From assembly GCA_037127315.1 (NCBI GenBank), contig JBBBDQ010001271.1:2398001-2462000 (forward strand): a DNA stretch of 64,000 nucleotides. Direction: 5' to 3'. Shown one piece after another: positions 10,146 through 21,174 of the stretch. Source of the stretch: Ascarosepion bandense (Eukaryota; Mollusca; Cephalopoda; Sepiida; Sepiidae). A model generated the notes under the pieces. That model did no database searches. It was not told the DNA's origin and saw only the letters and a list, made by a program, of their open reading frames with translations. The position numbers and the translations under genes were made by a program. Position 1 is the stretch's first letter, and the number at the start of each line of letters is the position of its first letter.

Positions 10146-10299
10146 AAGCACTTTTCTTTACTGAATAGATTAGCGTTTAAGGCATTTTCTTTTTTCTTTC
10201 TTTCTTTGAGATTTTCTCTAGCTTAAGGTGTAAGTTTTTTTGGCAAATTGTCTGTTGGTTTCATCAACGTAGTTGGTTTTTCTTTATATACTCATATAT

Positions 10300-10622
10300 A
10301 TACATAAATATATATATAAATTAACTGTTTTCATACAGAAAACATTTGACATTCATCAACTGAAAGGTTATTATTGGCTGAAATTTATAAAATCTTTTTC
10401 TTAAATTAGTTTTTCAAGAAAACTTCTCAAGTTCACTCAATGTCATGCCTAAATGCAATGAGATTTAGAAAAGTGCTATGCCTGACCCACTTCTTGAAAT
10501 CAACATTTTAATGACCAAAAATGACAATACTAATTTTGGAAGGTGGGTCAGGCAATAAAGTTTGTTAGTAAAGTAGTCAGCAACTTAATATTAACAAAAA
10601 ATAAAAGTTGATCATCTATCTA
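10300..10622 (-). repeat. Dispersed repeat G, copy 2
   Basis: Inverse-orientation match of 3388-3700. It keeps the GCCTGACCCAC/GTGGGTCAGGC hairpin in perfect form (10469-10479 with 10544-10554, approximately). Ends with TTTTCATACAGAAAA at the left. Confidence 0.7.
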
Positions 10623-11189
10623 TTTTTTTCCATTGACATGAAGTGGAAGGAGTATATGGAACAGTGAAACTAACACCAATGATCCTAATTTGAGAAGTGT
10701 GACTAAAGAAAAATGTGCTGCCCAACTGAACCTGTATTTCCTTTTTCATCTAGCAAAATCACATATCTAACCATTACCAATTAAGTCATTGGGAGCTATT
10801 GTGATAAGGCAAGGCTAAATTAACTACGCAAATAATGTTCATCTCTCATTTTAACTTCTTCAGGTCTATATTTGATAGCTTTAATTTTGTAATTGAATTA
10901 TAAATACAGTAATTTTAAATGAATTTTTAAATTCCACATTATTTTTTCTTACTATAAGCATCATTTTTAGTGAATACACTTGTGGTCAAATTAAGAAAAA
11001 CATACTTTGGTCTGGCTGTAGAAGTGGTTTACCTGATAAAAAAAGCAAATACACATTCAATTCTTGTTGGCATATTTCTTAAATAGGAATTCTTAACCAA
11101 AGCAAGTTGATATTGTAGCAATATCAGCTGGTATCTAGCTAAAAATCCATTTCACAGAAATTGCTTTGACAACTATCTGTCTTGAAAGG
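10623..11189. other. Unassigned AT-rich sequence
   Basis: Nothing recognised. Confidence 0.5.
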
Positions 11190-11510
11190 TCAGCTTAATA
11201 GACCTCCCAAGAACCAATTTAAATGATCCTGACAAAGAATTCCACTGAATGAAGCTAGACACAGTTCTTGATTAATTATTTTTTTTTAGATGAAACTGAC
11301 AAGAATGATGTACTCTAAAGACAGTGGCCCCTAGAGGAGAGATATAAAAAGATTGCTCACTGTTCCATGAAACGAAGATACCTGTTAGATAGCTTCTTCC
11401 TCAACTACTGCTAACTACTCTCACTTTTGACTTTCTCATCTAGAGTAAAAGTTACAACCAGAATAAAATTTACCTCCTGTTACAATCAGTCTCGGGGTTT
11501 TATTTCATGG
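11190..11510 (+). mobile_element. Possible solo LTR
   Basis: The stretch has promoter and polyadenylation signals at LTR-like spacing: a GATATAAAAAG box at 11341, AATAAAATTT at 11462, and then CAGTCTCGGGGTTTTATTTCA before a TGG that could start a primer site. No partner LTR or internal coding lies nearby and the ends are not certain. Composition is visibly richer in GC than its surroundings. Confidence 0.3.
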
Positions 11511-11679
11511 GTAACGATAATGCTAAAGAGTTACTAAGTCATAAGCATTTGACTGGAAGAAGTTGCACCTTGAGGATGATGTCTGGTCTGAGCTGAAATG
11601 CTACAATATTAATTTCTCTCTATAAGAAAAAGAAAGTACCCATATATATATACAGATAGATATATGCAAAGGCAAAAAA

Positions 11680-11798
11680 GCTTTATGGCCACATCATGTT
11701 GAAACACTAGTTCTTGTATTATCACTGAAATTAAGCAACATCAAACCTGGTCAGTATCTAGATGGGTACCTACTTGAGAATATTAGGTGCTGTAAGTT
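11680..11798 (+). pseudogene. 5S rRNA-derived sequence, full length, decayed
   Basis: About 119 bp, the normal 5S length, with the 5S order of landmarks: ATGGCCACATCATGTTGAA, CACTGAAATTAAGCAACAT (box A region), GGTCAGTATCTAGATGGGTA (box C region), and GGTGCTGTAAGTTT at the end. Most differences from animal 5S are C-to-T or G-to-A. It is not a functional 5S gene. A tRNA-type SINE starts at its 3' end (11799), so it could be the 5S head of a composite SINE or a retroposed 5S copy beside a SINE. Confidence 0.8.
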
Positions 11799-11955
11799 TA
11801 AATGTGCAGATAGCATAATGGATAATTACTTAGAATTGTTAATCTGAGAGCCAAGTTCCAGTTTCTATCAAGGTCATCATATTCATTTACATGCAAATAC
11901 TCCTGCCAAAGATCTGAATCCACCTCTTTTCTGCTAGTTATGGGTTAATTAGTAA
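11799..11955 (+). mobile_element. tRNA-derived SINE, diverged
   Basis: Matches the head of the SINE at 53038-53345: an A-box-like GCATAATGGATAATTAC, GAGAGCCAAGTTCCAG in place of the B box, and CATTTACATGCAAATACTCC, ending in TAGTTATGGGTTAATTAG. The 3' half of the SINE is missing. The B box has lost its TTCGAA core. Confidence 0.65.
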
Positions 11956-12344
11956 AACTTATATCACCAAAATAAAAGATTATTTCCCTGCCACTCAATT
12001 CTTACAATCTAAAAATAACTTTTGGGCTTTAGATAATCCACTAAGATTTGATAAACTGTAAAAAAGAATCAACCAACCAGCAAGACAAAAAACATGATTC
12101 TACTAACAAACTAAACCTTCAGTAGAAGAAACAGTTTTATTAATGATAACAACATAAAAAGTTTCCTCAAGATCAGTCATCCAAAAGATTTTGAAAGAAC
12201 AAATTGCTTGGTTATATTAAGTGACTAAGGTTTGCTTGGTATTCAACACAAAAAAAAAAAATTAAAAAATAATAATTATGCCAGGATGATAACACATGTT
12301 TAAAAGAATCATTTGATACAAGAGACTGCTAAAAAGATTATGGC

Positions 12345-12765
12345 CAGATTCACTTCCTAAAATCATACCAAATGACCAAATTTATTTTGAAATTTTGTCA
12401 TGGTTGGGTTGAAAACTTTTCAGCATTCCCTCATACTAAAAACAATATATATATAAAAGCAACATTGTAGCAAAACCACCAAGGCAGGAATACTAGTCTA
12501 AAATAATAATTCGGTAAAAGAGGATATTATTACTATACTTCACATACTGTTAATTTCATGGCCTGGACCACTTTTTAACATCTGACCAAATGATCACTCA
12601 TTGGATGGTGTTTTTGAATCTTCTAGGTTGAGCTGAGAACATTTCAGCATCCCTCTCATACTAAGATGAATATTCATCTAACAAAATTTTTGTAGCAAAG
12701 GCAACCAAGACAAGGATACTAATCTAAACAAATTATTTTACTCTAAGATCAACACACATTGTCAC
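12345..12765. repeat. Diverged tandem duplication, unit about 215 bp
   Basis: Segments starting near 12361 and 12577 share, in order, TGACCAAAT, TTTCAGCATYCC, CTCATACTAA, GTAGCAAA and ACTARTCTAAA. Identity is partial. Function unknown. Confidence 0.45.
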
Positions 12766-13010
12766 AAAAAGTTAAGATGGAAAGGATTGTTACATGTGAA
12801 ATGAGCTTTTTGCATGGAGTTGACAGGGTTTGACTTTACATGATCAATTGCTACATTTCTAGACAAACGACAGCATCTTATCAATCTTTTAACCTACCAT
12901 CACAACTGCACATTTACTTAATGATATACATTGCATATGATTGCAGACTTTCACTTTTTTCTCCAAAAAATCTGCTAAAAAATATTTTCTAGGTTTTACA
13001 CGGAAAGCTT

Positions 13011-13312
13011 AAAGCAGGAAGAGATTCTAACAAAAGAAATGTGAGAGAAGAAACTGTTAGAATAGAACTTTCAGTTACATTTAGTCATTTCAACTATAAA
13101 ATGATGAGATCTTGTTGCCAATCTGATATGTTGCCTTAATTCATTGAATGTAGGTACCATAGAGTAAAGTTCATTAAAACAATTAACATGAAAGTATTTA
13201 TAGAAAAGACACAGGTAAGTTGTGTTATGGCATCAGGAAAGTAACTGAAGCAGAGATGCCAGGTCAGGATCAATAATATTGGAAATTCTGCAATCTTTGA
13301 AAATAATGCCCA
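13011..13312 (-). mobile_element. CR1/L2-like LINE, internal fragment
   Basis: Reverse of the C-terminal region of the family (GAAACTGTTAGAATAGAAC, AACATGAAAGTATTTATAGA). It has no 3' tail and ends by an A run at 13314. Confidence 0.6.
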
Positions 13313-16188
13313 CAAAAAAAAAAAAAATGGAGTGTCAAAAGGATATTTTTCCTTATTTTTTCCTGTTATTGTTTTAACTGTTTTAACTTTATTATTTTAT
13401 ATTATTTTTCTTAGAAATGTTTTTTTTAAATGTGATTATCAGACTCATAATAAATCCTAACCATATGATGAAAATGAATTCATACATTATTTTTTTGTTC
13501 TTGACAGTTTACAACAACAATATTAAAATGTATTCATTTAATATATTTTTTATTTAGAAGAATAATTTTCTATTTTTAACATTCTAAAACTAATACAAGA
13601 CATTTTTTTTATCATTTAACAATTTATAAAGAAATAAATATGAGAACAATTTTTTTACTCATAAATTTATAAACATTTACTAAGTGGTTAAAATACGTGT
13701 ACCAACTATAAGGAATTCCTTATTATTTAACATTTTATAAAGTTCAAATCAATTGGGAATTACCTAATGTTTTTTCCAACAATTCCAATAAACAATATCA
13801 TACATAGTGTAAACAGGTTTTATTGAAATTTTAATCATCATTTTTTAAGACAATGAACATTGCCAAAAAATGAATGTAGTTAAAATAATACTAGTGTCAG
13901 TAGAAAAACCTACTTTTGACACATGGCATTTTTTATGGATATGAAGGTTCAAGATTTCAGTATATTTTTCTTTAGATTTTATAAAGAATCTCAAAATATG
14001 TAGCAGTTATTCTGTTTGAAAAATATTTCAAATGCTTTGATTTTTGTAATGAGACCCCAGCTTTAGTTTTAAAATTTCTTTAATATATGCTTATTATAAT
14101 AATGTTCAGATTATGATATTTACTTTATTCCATGAATTATATGTAATTCATAATGTGCACTATCTATAAACTATGTAAGATGTGTACATCTTGTGACACA
14201 TTATATCTCATAACATACATGTGTTTAAATTTCATAGATTTATTTAAAGTAATGACCTGAATGCGGACCAGATATCCCACAGAGTGTCTATTTAAATATT
14301 TGAGAGATTAAATCGAAGTTTTGGTGGTAAGAGAAAAAAGAAATTTTATGGTGAAACTGAGCTGTGTTTAGACTTAAGAAATTAATTCTAAAAATTTCAA
14401 ATGTATTCAGACATTTGAGGTTTCAGATGTAATGGTGGGGCATAGAATCAAAAAAGGGGACCACTGATTTAAAGTAATATATAATATGACAGATGTAGTT
14501 TCTACCTTACGGTACAGATCAAAGGATATTCTAGTTCTGTTGCACTGTATCATTTAAATATACAAGGTTGCTGTGAATATGCTTGTGGCATAGTGTCTTC
14601 ACATCAGAAGTTGACAGTGTGGATAGATGTAAGGATAATTATATTATTGGAAACTTTGGAATAAAACCAAATGACTCAAGGTTTCAAATAAATAATATAT
14701 TTTTATTTATTTTATTTAAAGAAATGACTAAGTTCTTTGGTATTTGGCATAGCAAAAAGTTTGTTAATAAGGTGGATATTGATAGAAGCCTGGAGAAATG
14801 TCTGTTTGTGGTCATTTTGAAGTCAAACCAAGATAGCAGTAGTAGTAATGAGAGAAATTAGGTCGGTGTCAATCTACTGTGTTTTTTTTTCCATCCTGAA
14901 CAGAGTAGAAATGTCAGTCAACAATTACCTCTTAACTGATTCTGCTAGTGTCATGCCTGCCTGCAGTCTTTTGTTCCACCCTCTCCGAATATTGTCTTAG
15001 TCCTATCTGGCACTGGCCCAGAGGTGTCAGATGTTTATTTGTTTGAATAGGATCAGAGTTTGTGGTGGGAGCTTTGGTTTCAGGTAATGTTACAAAGTCA
15101 CTTTGTGTCAATATTTTTATTATCCAAAGTATTTTATTTTCCAGTATTTATTTCTTTTACATTTTTTTTACGATAGAAATTATGAATGAAGTGTTCACAA
15201 ATTTTGCTGTTTTTCAATCATGAATAAGTAAGCTCTGCTCCTGAAAATTTTCAATGTTTTGGGCCAGGTTCTGTCTTTTTTTCTTCCTCTTTCTATTTGC
15301 ATGTTCCCTTCTCGTAGGTTGAGAGAGAAGTAAAGTATAGAAAGAGAAGTGGAGAGAAAGAAAGAGATAAGAGTTTTAAAGAAAAGCACAAAAGCCTTAT
15401 TTTAATTTGAGTTCTTTTTTTTTTTTTTTTATTGGGAATTGCTAGATGCTAAAACTATTTTCAAAATCATTATCAAGAACTACAGCACCATGAAAAAATA
15501 AGCTAGTCACTTTTTCTTTAATTCACAGAAAATCTGAAAATAGCAAACACCAATCCAGTATTTGTGGAAATACAATATGTTAATTTTTTTTCCTGTAAGG
15601 TTACAAAAATATATTGAGAAATACAACTTTAAGCTTGAGTTAAAGCATGTGCTTCACTTTATTATAAAATTGTACAAAACATAATTTTTGAAGCAATAAA
15701 AAAAAATAAAATGGCACATCTCTACTTTCATAAAATTAAATTAACCTGGAGAAATTAAATCTATCTTCACCTATAAAACAAAACATTTATCATGTTTCTT
15801 TCAAGCTACAAGTATTGAGATTCAAATTTTCTGAGAACAGGTTCACTATTTTACCTCTCCAATTTGTTTTTTTTTTTTGTATGAAATTAGGAATTGGTTC
15901 TTTTTCTTTTGTTTTTTTTAAACATTCTCATGTTTTTGTTAATATAAACCAATGAATCAAAATTTTATAATTTTAGCAAGCATTTTATTAAAATCATTGT
16001 GCACTTCTTGAAACTTATCACTATCATTAGAGCTGTTCTTTTCTTTTCTTTTTTTTTTGGTAGTGGGTAGATCTTCTGAGTAGACACTGACCATGATAAA
16101 GCATACTGGATCTGCTTATCCATTTTTTCCTAGCTCATATCTGTAGCCTCATTAAGTCAGTGGAATTTTTGGTAATGTTCTACATTAT
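13313..16188. other. Unassigned AT-rich sequence
   Basis: Long AT-rich stretch with homopolymer runs (T17 near 15418). The 92-codon frame at 14583-14861 resembles no family I know, and nothing around it looks like an exon. No RNA or mobile element recognised. Confidence 0.45.
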
Positions 16189-16735
16189 TTTGCCAAAAGG
16201 TTACTCTGTTAACATTCCAAACTTTGTCAATGGTTTGCAGTAACAACAGTACAACCATAATTTATTTTTCATAACCATTTCACCTCAAGTAAAACAGGAT
16301 TACCACTGGCGGCGTACAGGGATTTACAGTAAGAGAGAAAAAAAAGAATACGGGGAATGCCTAAGGAAGAATGGGAAGTGGATGGGATTTAGGGAGGTAG
16401 AAGATGACAATTGACATTGCATTTAAACTTTTGAAGTTTGTAACTATCGGGGAAGTAAGTATACAGAAGAGAGTTCTATTGGTGGGAAGTGTGAGAAAGG
16501 GAGCTGGTAGAGTAGAAGTGCATGTTATATTTGACTATTTTGATAGTAAAAGGGTGGGACCTAAATGCTAATCTAATAGCATAAATAAATTCATGTGGTC
16601 GAGACACCAGGGAAAGAAGCTCGTCAGAACAGAGTTTAAAAAAAAATAGTAATCAGAAACTGACTTACTAGTTTTGACTGATGAAGTCATAAGAAAGCAG
16701 TGAAACATCATTAAAATCTGGACTTGTTATGTTAT
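16189..16735. repeat. Unnamed repeat split by a LINE insertion
   Basis: The flanks 16189-16261 and 16636-16735 together match the uninterrupted stretch at about 18075-18215: both have GTCAATGGYTTGCA and GTACAACCA on the left and an ATCATTAAA-T-TGGACTTG-like phrase on the right. In this copy a LINE fragment lies between them. Confidence 0.5.
16262..16635 (-). mobile_element. CR1/L2-like LINE, 3' fragment, nested
   Basis: The + strand begins TAACCATTTCACCTCAAGTA and contains ACAATTGACATTGCATTTAA and GGTGGGAAGTGTGAGAAAG, all family landmarks. About 370 bp, 5' truncated, inserted in the repeat at 16189-16735. Confidence 0.7.
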
Positions 16736-18000
16736 TTATATTATAAAAGAGCTGATACCCTGTATCTCACACTGTCTCAAAACAGTGCTTGCATGCAGGG
16801 CTGGTGAAAACATATTGTGTCACCACTGAATCTATGATAGCTGCTCACCTATATCTTTGATACAGGGACTATCACTCTGCTACATCTAGGTTCTTATAAG
16901 GTAATATTCATATGAAATATAAATTTTATTGTAACCTAATTGTGTACAGTAATGGAGCATATGCAATAGAGGTGAACAATTCAACTTGAAAAATTTTAAA
17001 TAAATACAGTGCATCTTAATCCAAATTAGAGATATGTCATAATAGATAATTCTATCTTAAATAAATCAACAATGTTTTGTGGCAATTTTTATATAAACTG
17101 GAGATGTTTCTTATTATTGGGTTTAACAGTTCTAACACATTTATCATTATGGATAAAAAATAGGAAATTTTATATTATGTTTTTAATTACTTTGCATGAG
17201 CAAAACAAAATCTACAAATTTGGACAAAAAAAAATTCAGAATGGTGTCAAAATCTGGGAAAGCTTCATTTGTAATGTATATAAATGTAGGTAAAAAAAAA
17301 AGCAATTGTTGATAAAATAGTGAGGGTCACAAAACACTGCCTGGGGCCCCCAATCAGAATCCATCCTGATAAGAGGATTTGAGAATAGTATGCACTGGTC
17401 CTGCTGTATGTATGTAATACATATGCATATTTGTATTAAGCAATTTACATCTGTTCGTAACATCTCTCTCACACACACACACACACAAAATTTGAATACA
17501 TTTGAAATAAGGCATTAATACATTTTCTTCCTATTTAGTCAGGACAACCCCTATCCTGGGTTGAGAAATAAAATTATAAAGTTGAAGATAAGGTAAAAAA
17601 ATATAATTTATAAACCCTAAAAAGAATCCGATAGTTATAAAAACTTGGCTGAATTTTTTGAAAATTATTTGATATAAATTAAAATTATTTAAAAAAACTT
17701 TTTAAAAATTATGTTGAAATATTTTTTGGCGTGTCATCAAATTAAAATATACATGTGCACACAATTTGAATGAATATGAAATGAATAATGGTTTCACAAG
17801 TGCTAATTTCCCTATCTGGCAACAAAACCTGGACAACAGTGTGGATCTTTGAAGGCATTTTAGCAACTCCTTCTGTATTTAAACTGAATATATTTAATAA
17901 AAATTGCAATATTTTATATGAAGAGATATTTTAGATTAGAAATCAGCTCATCTTGCCATCAGTAAAACAATAAACACCAAACTCGCACTTTATTTATTAG
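16736..18000. other. Unassigned AT-rich sequence with a CA run
   Basis: A (CA)n microsatellite lies at about 17468-17487. Otherwise nothing recognised. Frames at 17072-17293 and 17236-17484 overlap on opposite strands and have no family match. Confidence 0.45.
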
Positions 18001-18330
18001 CGTATTTTGGGGAAATATTCATTGTACTTCTCTTGTCATTAAAAATCATTGTTTTTACCTTACTTTTAAGAGGCAAGTCTGTCTACTTTTCAGACAAACT
18101 GTGTCAATGGCTTGCAAAAACTGCTGTACAACCACAAGAACTATAGGAATTAAAGAACTTGTCAGTTTTACATTATTCAGTCAGGAGCAGATACTTAAAT
18201 ATCATTAAAGTTTTGATTTGTTAATCAAAAATTGATTACTCACAAACATATTTAGGGAAATATCATATTTTGTGCTTCTCTTGCCATTAAAAATATCTAT
18301 ACTTCATTACTTAAGTATTGATTGGCACAA
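18001..18330. repeat. Unnamed repeat with internal duplication
   Basis: Two parts, near 18003-18065 and 18244-18305, share GGGGAAATAT-like and CTTCTCTTGYCATTAAAAAT phrases about 240 bp apart. The segment between them is the uninterrupted relative of 16189-16735. Confidence 0.45.
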
Positions 18331-19412
18331 AAGCCTTTGAAATTTAAATTCTTCCTGATGTGTAAACCTGTTCAGATCAACTTCAAAGCATCATCAAATT
18401 TCCCCAGTGGAAGCAATAGTGAATGGAAGAATTTCCAATTCAAGAAGTTATATTTATCTTCCGATATGCCAAAGAAAGAATTCAAATATAATGCCATCAC
18501 CTGTGGCTTACTTTTCTTCAAATCCTCCCTGCCAATCTTCAAGTCATCATGTTGACTGTGAAAACTGATTGCACTTGATATATGAAAGTGGGAGCGAAAG
18601 AAAGGCAGATGCCGATGAGTGGGAATAAGAATATGCCTGCAAGACGAACAGTGACAGGGTTGTGTATAATGGAGAAATAAACTAGACAATGGCTCAAAGG
18701 AAAAAAAGAAAAAGTAAATAATAGGTAAGCATTCAGTGCTGGTAAAAGTTTTAGATGAAGATGTCAGGTTTGAGAAGAATTGTATGTTGGGGAAAAAAAT
18801 AACAAAAATAAAAAAAAATAGGAAATTAAGAAGAAAAGAGTCAGAAGGAGAGAGAATAAATAAAAAAAAACCTAATGATTTGAAAATATATGTAAGACAG
18901 GGAATGGAAGAATAACATGAGTTAAATGGGCTTGGAATTGTGGGACAGAATAGAAAATAAATGCTTGTGTCAGTGGGATGTATATTCAGTTTGACAGATT
19001 TGGAACAGCAAAGTAAAAAAAACATACAAAAAACAAATATTCTTTGGAAATGAATAAGCAAAACTTGGAATATATAACAGCTATTGGAAATAATTAACAT
19101 TTCTCTCTGATTGAAATGAAAAAAAAAAAAATCAAGGAATGTATTCATGACTTCACTCCATATAATTTCAAACAATTCTAATCACTGGAAAATTACAAGG
19201 AACAATAAAAATTCTTTCTGTAAGAATTTGAGAAAACAAACTAATCGTAACTTGTTTGGTTCTTGGGAAAATCTATTTTTCTGCTTAGAATTATATTAAA
19301 GATAAGAAGACAGACAGAACACATGACTGTCTCTAAAAAAGATGATCAAACATGTGAGCAAGAGAAGAGAGTCATCATAATCAAGTACGTACAGAAATGG
19401 TAAAATAGTAAT
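18331..19412. other. Purine-rich unassigned sequence
   Basis: The + strand is rich in A and G, so the minus strand stays open for 267 codons (18372-19175). The product would be mostly Phe, Ser, Leu and Ile with no recognisable domain. I regard it as compositional. Confidence 0.5.
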
Positions 19413-19602
19413 TCTTCTTCTTTATTTACCATGTCCCTTCAGGACATAGGTGATCATGGACTTCCACTTAACCCTATCCCTTGTTGCTCTTAACCCTTTT
19501 CCTCTTCATCTGCTTGCTCAAGCCTATCAAGTATGTCTCACATTGCTTTCCTCTATCTCTCTTTCTCTCTATCTATCCCATGAGTATTAAACTTCCAAAG
19601 TC
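19413..19602 (-). mobile_element. RTE-like LINE 3' end, part of an inverted insertion
   Basis: Minus strand reads from the DRE-x-R region to LRATRDRVKWKSMITYVLKG and the stop, then the short (GAA)n tail (TTCTTCTTT on the + strand at 19416). The 5' edge falls at the residues equivalent to LENLILTG in the copy at 50395-51350. The + strand fragment that adjoins it supplies the residues just before this point. Confidence 0.8.
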
Positions 19603-19613
19603 TTTTCTTTGTT

Positions 19614-19885
19614 TCCAACAAAGAAAAGAGTACTAGACTGTTATGCAATATCTGTCCTTCTATATTGCAGTGAATGCTGGACAATCTCATCAAAGATGAG
19701 GGAGAGACTCATAGCAAGAGAAATGTGGTTCTACAGAAGATTGCTGAAGATACCACAGACCAAACATGTGTGCAACAACGAGGTTTTTAGAAAGAATGGC
19801 AACAAAAAAGAAACGTATACTTAAGATCAAGAAGAGACTGTTAAATTTTCTGAGATGCATAAGGAAACTAGTAAATTTAGTATAT
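19614..19885 (+). mobile_element. RTE-like LINE C-terminal segment, inverted partner
   Basis: Reads KKRVLDCYAISVLLYCSECW, then REMWFYRRLLKIPQTKH, then after a frameshift RLLNFLRCIRK. It stops where 19413-19602 begins in element coordinates. Relative to that segment it is inverted, with its 5' edge at the junction and its 3' edge at the flank. That is the layout made by twin priming. A 13-bp palindrome sits at the junction (19601-19629). Confidence 0.8.
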
Positions 19886-19899
19886 TGAGGCAGCAAATA

Positions 19900-20016
19900 A
19901 TTTTCTAAACATATACTGTTAAATATAAGAGACAATGAATGTCTATTATATTTAATCATGAGCCGTTCTAAATATCATATTTTGGCTTTAATTTCAGTTG
20001 AAAATTAAGACAAAAA
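19900..20016 (+). repeat. Dispersed repeat H, copy 1
   Basis: About 115 bp nearly identical to 44238-44350 (CTAAACATATACTGTTAAAT, ATCATGAGCCGTTCTAAA, CATATTTTGGCTTTAATTTC). No terminal repeats or target duplication visible. Confidence 0.75.
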
Positions 20017-20029
20017 TGAAAATACACTG

Positions 20030-20207
20030 TTTACATTATTTGAACTATTGTTCTCATCTTTGTTGCCATTTGTATGATATTTCGGCCATTGTACACTTCA
20101 GCCTTCTTCAGGTGCTAAGAATTTCAAACCGAGTCCTTTATTACAATCACTGGGGTATATCATTCTCATGGCAACAAAGATGAGGACAATAGTTCGAATA
20201 ATGTAAA
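20030..20207. repeat. Fold-back repeat F, copy 2 (38/40 matching arms)
   Basis: Arms 20030-20069 and 20168-20207 are inverted copies with two mismatches in 40 (TTTACATTATTTGAACTATT...). The 98-bp centre carries, on the minus strand, CTGAAGAAGG...GGCCGAAA, which resembles the hammerhead core. The + orientation of the left half recurs at 31983-32265, 54685-54785 and 59215-59420. Confidence 0.8.
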
Positions 20208-20452
20208 TAGTGTAAATACTACCTAAACTCAGAAATATAGACAAATACTGATGAGTGAGAATGTAAGGATCATACAAACATGTATGACAGATAAATATTT
20301 TTATAACTCCCACAATTTTACTTTCATATTTCATTTTTAGGTTTCAGTATAAACCAAATTAAATTATACATTTAATAGACAAAAAATGACACCCCAAATT
20401 CATAGTTTATAATGACCTTAAACATATCTAGAAAGAGTCCGAGTTTTGTGCA

Positions 20453-20453
20453 C

Positions 20454-20490
<37 letters not shown>
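20453..20490. repeat. (TA)n microsatellite
   Basis: About 18 TA units. Confidence 0.95.
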
Positions 20491-20494
<4 letters not shown>

Positions 20495-20561
20495 CACTAC
20501 CAGCCATAATTATTGAGCTACCAGTGTTTTAAAAGAATTTGATGCATTTCATACTATTTTT

Positions 20562-21048
20562 AGTATTTATTGCCAAGTGGATAATTCTAAATGAAAATAA
20601 AATGGTTCTTTTGTTGATACTGCATAATAACATGTACATCAAATGAACTGTTCTGGTGTCCAGTTTTTGTGTTCTCTTCCCCATGCTAGTCTCTTTTTCT
20701 TATTGGCTGGCCAAAGCAAAGGCTTCCTGGCTGCCTTGTAAAATTTTGCAAAGTAATAATAATAAGTGAATTCCTTGCATTTGCTTACACACAAATACCC
20801 TTGGGAAAGGTATTAATCCATCACTTCCTCCCAGTTATGGGTTAAATAACAGGACAGATTGGGTTCTATAGCCTTGGCTGGGAACTATTCTACTGCAGAA
20901 AACAATGGCAATTTAGTGTGGGATAATCTTCTGCCCAGTCAGTCATGTCTCTTTCAAGACATGATCGCTGAAGCGTGTATTACATATAGCACTTTAACAA
21001 AAGAACCATTCTATTTTCATTTAGAAATATCCACTTGGCAATAAATAC
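20562..21048. repeat. Inverted repeat with 53-bp arms enclosing a SINE
   Basis: Left arm 20562-20614 (GTATTTATTGCCAAGTGGAT...) and right arm 20996-21048 are inverted copies with about two differences. A 5' truncated SINE (20766-20997) abuts the right arm. This may be an unnamed fold-back element that received a SINE, or a large template-switch product. Confidence 0.75.
20766..20997 (+). mobile_element. tRNA-derived SINE, head missing
   Basis: Starts in the body at GTGAATTCCTTGCATTTGC and runs through TTATGGGTTAAATAACAGGA and the tail hairpin CATGTCTC/AAGACATG (one change) to a GCACTT end. The pol III head is absent. Confidence 0.8.
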
Positions 21049-21174
21049 TCAGTTTGAGACAAGCTTGCTAAACATTACACTTCGTTGAGATGCCCATTTA
21101 ATCTACAATGATAGGTTGTTCTTATTCTGTTGTCCTTGTCTAGAATTCCCTAGGCATGCATAGTGAAACAATCT

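Noticed and set aside
11680..11798. A functional 5S rRNA gene
   Set aside because: Too many substitutions in paired and promoter positions, although the length is right.
14583..14861. 92-codon + frame as a small gene
   Set aside because: No family, no splice or promoter context, in AT-rich DNA where frames of this length occur by chance.
16676..16715. Hammerhead ribozyme at CTGATGAAGTC...GTGAAAC
   Set aside because: The core pieces are present but stem II does not pair and I found no stem I or III.
18372..19175. 267-codon minus-strand open frame
   Set aside because: The product is nearly all Phe, Ser, Leu and Ile from a purine-rich opposite strand, with no domain, no codon pattern and no neighbouring exons.
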